Shown: piece after piece, positions 43,482 through 46,752 of the stretch
How the letters are laid out: every line of letters starts with the position of its first letter
Position numbering within the stretch: position 1 is the stretch's first letter
NCBI GenBank assembly: GCA_021732845.1
Contig: JAKFUF010000129.1
Span: 1 to 46,752, forward strand
DNA: 46,752 bases
Source: Planctomycetaceae bacterium
GTDB lineage: Bacteria; Planctomycetota; Planctomycetia; Planctomycetales; Planctomycetaceae
Direction of reading: 5' to 3'
The notes under the pieces: generated by a model
Told to the model about the DNA's origin: nothing
What the model saw: only the letters and a program-made list of their open reading frames with translations
Database searches by the model: none
Position numbers and translations under genes: made by a program

Positions 43482-44225
43482 GTGTCTCAGACATCGGCTT
43501 CCATCGCCACCCCCTCGCTGCTCACGGATGACGAGCGCCAGCGGCTTTTGGCCCAATATGCGGAAATCGCCGCGCTCGCTGGAGGGCTGGCGCACGAAAT
43601 CAAGAACCCGCTGTCGACGGTCAGTTTGAATCTGGAACTGCTGGTCGAGGATCTGGCGGGGAGCGACACGCCGCGCGAGCGGCGGATGCTCAAAAAGGTG
43701 CAGACCATCCAGCGCGAGTGTGACCACCTGGTCGACATCCTCGAAGATTTCCTCAAATTCGCCCGGGTGGGCGAACTGGAATTGGAGGCGGCCGACCTCA
43801 ACCAGTTGCTGCGGGAGTTCATCGAGTTCTATCAGCCGGAAGCGATTGAAAAGGGAATCGAGATCAGCCCCCACCTGGCCGCCGACCTTCCCGCCGTGCC
43901 ACTGGACTGCTCTTTGTTTCGCCAGGTCCTGCAGAACCTCGTGCTCAACGCCCAGCAGGCGATGCCCAAAGGCGGGCTGCTCGAGTTGCAGACAGGGGTC
44001 CGGGACGGCCGGGTCGTGCTGGACCTCATCGACAACGGCAAGGGGATGGATGAACGGACGCTGTCCAAGATCTTCGAGATCTTTTTTTCAACGAAACCTG
44101 GCGGAAGCGGCCTTGGTCTGCCCACCGTGCAGAAGATTGTGCGGGCCCACGGCGGCACGATCGCCGTCGACAGCGCCCCCGGCCGTGGCACACGCTTTTC
44201 CATCTCCCTCCCGCCCGCGGTCTGA
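43482..44225 (+). CDS. Soluble NtrB-like sensor histidine kinase
   Basis: The 247-residue kinase has no membrane segment or recognisable sensor domain. HisKA carries H38 in GGLAHEIKNPLSTVSLNLEL, the group usually working with NtrC-type regulators. The ATPase domain shows the N box LVLNAQQAMPKGG, G1 DNGKGMDE, the F box and G2 GGSGLGLPTVQKIV. GTG at 43482 is taken as start, 2 bp after the cysK stop, because the upstream frame is only the shadow of cysK. No response regulator gene is adjacent. It overlaps no gene and is 3 bp before the TlpA-like gene, so the three are probably cotranscribed. The signal is unknown. Confidence 0.88.
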   Translation: MSQTSASIATPSLLTDDERQRLLAQYAEIAALAGGLAHEIKNPLSTVSLNLELLVEDLAGSDTPRERRMLKKVQTIQRECDHLVDILEDFLKFARVGELELEAADLNQLLREFIEFYQPEAIEKGIEISPHLAADLPAVPLDCSLFRQVLQNLVLNAQQAMPKGGLLELQTGVRDGRVVLDLIDNGKGMDERTLSKIFEIFFSTKPGGSGLGLPTVQKIVRAHGGTIAVDSAPGRGTRFSISLPPAV

Positions 44226-44228
44226 ATC

Positions 44229-44813
44229 ATGTCCGACACACCCGACTCGCCTGGATCCTCCCCCCCCGCATCATCACGCGGGATCTTGTGGGCCATCCCG
44301 GCGGTCCTCCTGGCCACCTTGGGGCTCACCTACCTGCTGCGGGTCGAGGCTGACGGCGGCTTGGAGATCGGCAAGCCAATACCGGAAATTGTCGCCGAAG
44401 GCTGGCTCAACGGCACTGGCCCGACCATGGCCGAACTCAAGGGAAAAGTCCTGGTGATCGACGCCTGGGCCCATTGGTGCAGCCCCTGTGCCCGAGAAGC
44501 ACCGAACCTGGTTCGCGCGCATGAAACTTACAAGGACAAAGTTCAGTTCATTGGCCTGACAGGGGAAGGCAAAGACAGCCGCGACAAGTCCGCCGCGTTT
44601 CTGAAACGCACCCACATCACTTGGCCCAACGGTTATGGGGCCGCCAAGACGCTGGCGGAGTTCAAAGCCTCGGTCATTCCCCTCGTCTGGGTGGTGGGCG
44701 TTGATGGCACGATTGTGTGGAACTTCGGCTCGAGTGGCACGATCGAGGACGGCATTGAGCTGGCACTGCAACAGGCCAGGATTGCCGCGCGGAATTCGGC
44801 GAACGAGTTGTAG
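44229..44813 (+). CDS. Membrane-anchored TlpA-like thiol:disulfide oxidoreductase
   Basis: A 194-residue protein with a single N-terminal membrane helix (about 18-37) and a thioredoxin domain (about 45-185). The redox motif is W83-C84-S-P-C87 in AWAHWCSPCAREAPNLV. The SVIPLVWVVGVDG segment carries the cis-proline. Such proteins face the periplasm and reduce cysteines, for example in cytochrome maturation or sulfur transfer. Its stop (TAG 44811-44813) lies 39 bp before the -35 box of the next operon. Confidence 0.92.
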   Translation: MSDTPDSPGSSPPASSRGILWAIPAVLLATLGLTYLLRVEADGGLEIGKPIPEIVAEGWLNGTGPTMAELKGKVLVIDAWAHWCSPCAREAPNLVRAHETYKDKVQFIGLTGEGKDSRDKSAAFLKRTHITWPNGYGAAKTLAEFKASVIPLVWVVGVDGTIVWNFGSSGTIEDGIELALQQARIAARNSANEL

Positions 44814-44852
44814 TGCCGACCATAATATGGAGATCCGTGCTGGAAAGACTGC

Positions 44853-44880
44853 TTGACACTTCGGAAACTTCCGATATTAT
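44853..44880 (+). promoter_or_regulatory. Promoter with embedded dyad operator for the ArsR gene
   Basis: TTGACA (44853-44858) and TATTAT (44875-44880) are 16 bp apart, a near-consensus housekeeping promoter. The spacer contains the perfect dyad TCGGAAACTTCCGA (44861-44874, 6-bp arms across the central AC). This is a natural place for an ArsR-type repressor to block RNA polymerase. Confidence 0.75.
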
Positions 44881-44908
44881 TGAGTGTGTGGACAGGAGAG
44901 TAAAAGCC

Positions 44909-45223
44909 ATGAGCAAGTCACGACGATTGACCAATTTGGAAGCCTTGGGACAGGCTGCAGAGTGTCTCCGCGTCTTGGCTCACCCACACCGGTTGCGGAT
45001 GGTCCAGATGCTCCTGCAAGGCGACCACACCGTTACGGAATTGGCGGAAGCCTGCGAGTTGCCGACAGCGATGGCGTCGGAGCATTTGCGGCTGATGCAG
45101 CGCTGCGGATTCCTGTCCAGCGAGAAGGATGGGAGAAAGGTGTACTACCACGTCGCCGAGCCGCACCTCAAGCACATCCTCAAGTGCATCGAAGACCGTT
45201 TTGATTCCGCGGAGGGTCAGTAG
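44909..45223 (+). CDS. ArsR/SmtB-family repressor of a probable sulfide operon
   Basis: A 104-residue winged-helix repressor: ECLRVLAHPHRLRMVQMLLQ, then a TVTELAEACELPTAMASEHL recognition region, then GRKVYYHV wing. Cysteines stand at 19, 49, 66 and 93. C49 in the recognition helix and C93 in the last helix could form a sulfide/persulfide-responsive disulfide or metal site, but spacing differs from SqrR/BigR, whose sensing cysteines lie in helices 2 and 5. ATG 44909 follows AGGAGAG and is preferred over GTG 44813. A rhodanese and a persulfide-dioxygenase-like gene follow on the same strand, and the dyad within the promoter suggests self-repression. Confidence 0.92.
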   Translation: MSKSRRLTNLEALGQAAECLRVLAHPHRLRMVQMLLQGDHTVTELAEACELPTAMASEHLRLMQRCGFLSSEKDGRKVYYHVAEPHLKHILKCIEDRFDSAEGQ

Positions 45224-45301
45224 GCTCTTTTTTTGACTCAATGGATCGACAGTTTCCGAACCGTCAAACATTCATCACCACCACCAGATTGGGAATCCAA
45301 C

Positions 45302-45895
45302 ATGAACGTCACGACGATGTCGCCGAAACAACTGCACGATCTCGTCCAGTCGGGCAGCTCGGTCGAACTGATCGATGTCCGGACGCCGGTCGAGTATCGC
45401 GAAGTCCACGTGGGATTTGCCCGCAACGTGCCACTCGATCAGTTGGACGTGACCCAGCTTGCCGCTGGCCGCGATGGCTCGGAGCCGCTGTATGTCATCT
45501 GCCGTTCGGGCAGCCGTGGCAGGCAGGCTTGCGAGCAGCTTCTCGCCGCGGGCTGCACGAATGTCGTGAACGTCGAGGGGGGCACGCAGGCGTGGGATCA
45601 GGCGGGGTTGCCCGTCGTCCGTGGCCAGAAGGCCATTTCCCTCGAACGCCAAGTGCGGATCGCCGCGGGCTTGCTGGTGCTGGTCGGATCGGTGCTCGGC
45701 GCGTTCGTCAGTCCGTACTGGATTGGATTGTCGGCGTTTGTTGGAGCGGGTCTCACGTTCGCTGGGATCACGGATACATGCGGCATGGGAATGATTCTCG
45801 CTCGCATGCCTTGGAATCAAGTTCCGAAAGCGCCGATGGCTGGAACCCCAAGCAGCGGGGCGGCGTGTGCCCTGAAGTCATCCTGCCGCGGCTGA
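45302..45895 (+). CDS. Rhodanese with C-terminal membrane domain (YgaP-like)
   Basis: The 197-residue protein combines a rhodanese sulfurtransferase domain (1-108) with a two-helix DUF2892 membrane tail (about 118-165). The persulfide-carrying cysteine is C67 in the loop CRSGSR, and ELIDVRTPVEYREVHV and NVEGGTQAWDQAGLPVV are family blocks. Domain order equals E. coli YgaP. After the membrane part comes a short tail with four more cysteines in all. It probably passes sulfane sulfur at the membrane. It lies between the ArsR gene and the persulfide-dioxygenase-like gene. Confidence 0.92.
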   Translation: MNVTTMSPKQLHDLVQSGSSVELIDVRTPVEYREVHVGFARNVPLDQLDVTQLAAGRDGSEPLYVICRSGSRGRQACEQLLAAGCTNVVNVEGGTQAWDQAGLPVVRGQKAISLERQVRIAAGLLVLVGSVLGAFVSPYWIGLSAFVGAGLTFAGITDTCGMGMILARMPWNQVPKAPMAGTPSSGAACALKSSCRG

Positions 45896-45947
45896 TTCGT
45901 CCAATCCATCGTTCACAGGTGGCTCACTTCCTGCAGGAGCTTCGATC

Positions 45948-46752
45948 ATGATCCTCAAGCAATACTACCTCGGCTGTCTGGCACACGCGTCGTACCTGAT
46001 CGCCGATGAACGGACCAAGCAGGCCGTCGTCGTTGATCCGCAGCGCGACATCGAACAGTACCTGCGTGATGCCCAGGAGGGCGGTTACGCGATCAAGTAT
46101 GTGGTGCTCACGCACTTTCATGCGGACTTTCTCGCGGGGCACATCGAACTGCGAAACCGCGCCGGTGCCCGCATCGTGATGGGTGCCCGCGCTCAAGCGG
46201 AGTTCGATGTTCATGCGGTGAAAGAGGGCGACAATTTAGAACTGGGCGATGTCCGCATCCAGATTCTGGAGACACCGGGTCACACGCCCGAAGGGATCTC
46301 GCTGCTGCTCTTCGACCGCACGAAGAGCGACACCGTGCCGCACGCCGTGCTGACCGGTGACACGCTGTTTATTGGGGACGTGGGTCGGCCGGACCTCCTC
46401 GCTTCTATCGGCGTCACGGCGGACGAACTGGCCGAAATGCTGTTTCACTCGCTCAACAAGCTCCGCGACCTGCCGGACTCGACGCTCGTCTACCCGGCGC
46501 ACGGAGCTGGTTCGATGTGCGGGAAGAACCTGAGCAAGGAGACGGTCTCGACGATCGGCGAGCAGAAGAAATTCAACTACGCCTTGCAGCCCATGAGTTT
46601 CGAGGACTTCAAGCGACTCGTGACGAGCGATCAACCGGAAGCCCCGGACTACTTCGTGTACGACGCCATCAAGAACCGCCAGGAACGTCCCGATCTGGAA
46701 GCGACACTCCGCACTTCGCTGAAACCGCTCAGCGTTGATGAAGCCGTGCGGC
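45948..46752 (+). CDS. MBL-fold persulfide-dioxygenase-like protein, cut by the window end
   Basis: The first 268 residues are visible and no stop occurs before the right edge. The metallo-beta-lactamase fold shows THFHADFLAGH (H56, H58, D60, H65), then ETPGHTPEG (H112), TGDTLFIGDVGRPDL (D138) and VYPAHGAGS (H185), the ligands and signature of ETHE1/Blh/CstB-type persulfide dioxygenases. The sequence ending LKPLSVDEAVR resembles the lead-in to a rhodanese domain seen in longer homologues. AGGAG precedes the ATG. It would oxidise glutathione- or protein-bound persulfide to sulfite, completing the ArsR-rhodanese module. Confidence 0.92.
   Translation, partial: MILKQYYLGCLAHASYLIADERTKQAVVVDPQRDIEQYLRDAQEGGYAIKYVVLTHFHADFLAGHIELRNRAGARIVMGARAQAEFDVHAVKEGDNLELGDVRIQILETPGHTPEGISLLLFDRTKSDTVPHAVLTGDTLFIGDVGRPDLLASIGVTADELAEMLFHSLNKLRDLPDSTLVYPAHGAGSMCGKNLSKETVSTIGEQKKFNYALQPMSFEDFKRLVTSDQPEAPDYFVYDAIKNRQERPDLEATLRTSLKPLSVDEAVR

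Overview
The window is chromosomal DNA of about 60 percent G+C or more from a planctomycete (Planctomycetota, probably order Planctomycetales). This rests on gene content: a DUF1559 pseudopilin-like protein with a prepilin cleavage site, two DUF1501 proteins with twin-arginine leaders, a secreted PQQ beta-propeller beginning WPGWRGPRGDG, a CotH kinase, an M56/LRR giant protein next to a BlaI repressor, and many palindromic intergenic repeats. The genus cannot be fixed from the sequence. I recognise 35 protein genes, two of them cut by the window ends. I see no rRNA, tRNA, CRISPR array or intact transposase.

Layout. Positions 1-775 hold the tail of a basic protein and repeats. Positions 776-9931 carry exported and envelope genes: PQQ propeller, TAXI-type binding protein, PhoX-like phosphatase, then a run of DUF1559 protein, small lipoprotein, HTTM (gamma-carboxylase-like) membrane protein and purple-acid-phosphatase-like enzyme, the last three overlapping or nearly touching. 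Positions 10529-15638 are a blaI-blaR1-like pair in which the M56 peptidase is fused to leucine-rich and carboxypeptidase-regulatory-like repeats. Positions 16404-24471 (minus strand) hold GyrI-like, MFS, Uma2, Nramp-like, HtrA, thioredoxin-like and DJ-1/PfpI genes.

Positions 25808-36830 look like an accessory region dense in repeats. It holds an AAA ATPase overlapping a DUF4276 protein by 4 bp (candidate two-gene defence system), an extended DUF1501 protein, an LRR membrane protein, a protein joining a TIR/deoxyribosyltransferase-like domain to a phospholipase-D-like C-terminus (candidate immune effector), and two diverged proteins sharing an N-terminal domain on either side of a 1.6 kb repeat cluster. 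Positions 37073-46752 return to core-like genes: DUF1501, CotH, HAD phosphatase, DAHP synthase, then cysteine synthase, histidine kinase, TlpA-like thioredoxin, an ArsR regulator, a rhodanese with membrane tail, and an MBL-fold persulfide-dioxygenase-like protein. The last three form a probable sulfide/persulfide operon with a visible promoter and operator.

Four families of palindromic repeats are present. Family 1 (four copies, about 330-470 bp) is the most striking: in two copies its conserved end supplies the stop codon of the neighbouring, unrelated gene. The short ORFs inside these repeats are not treated as genes.
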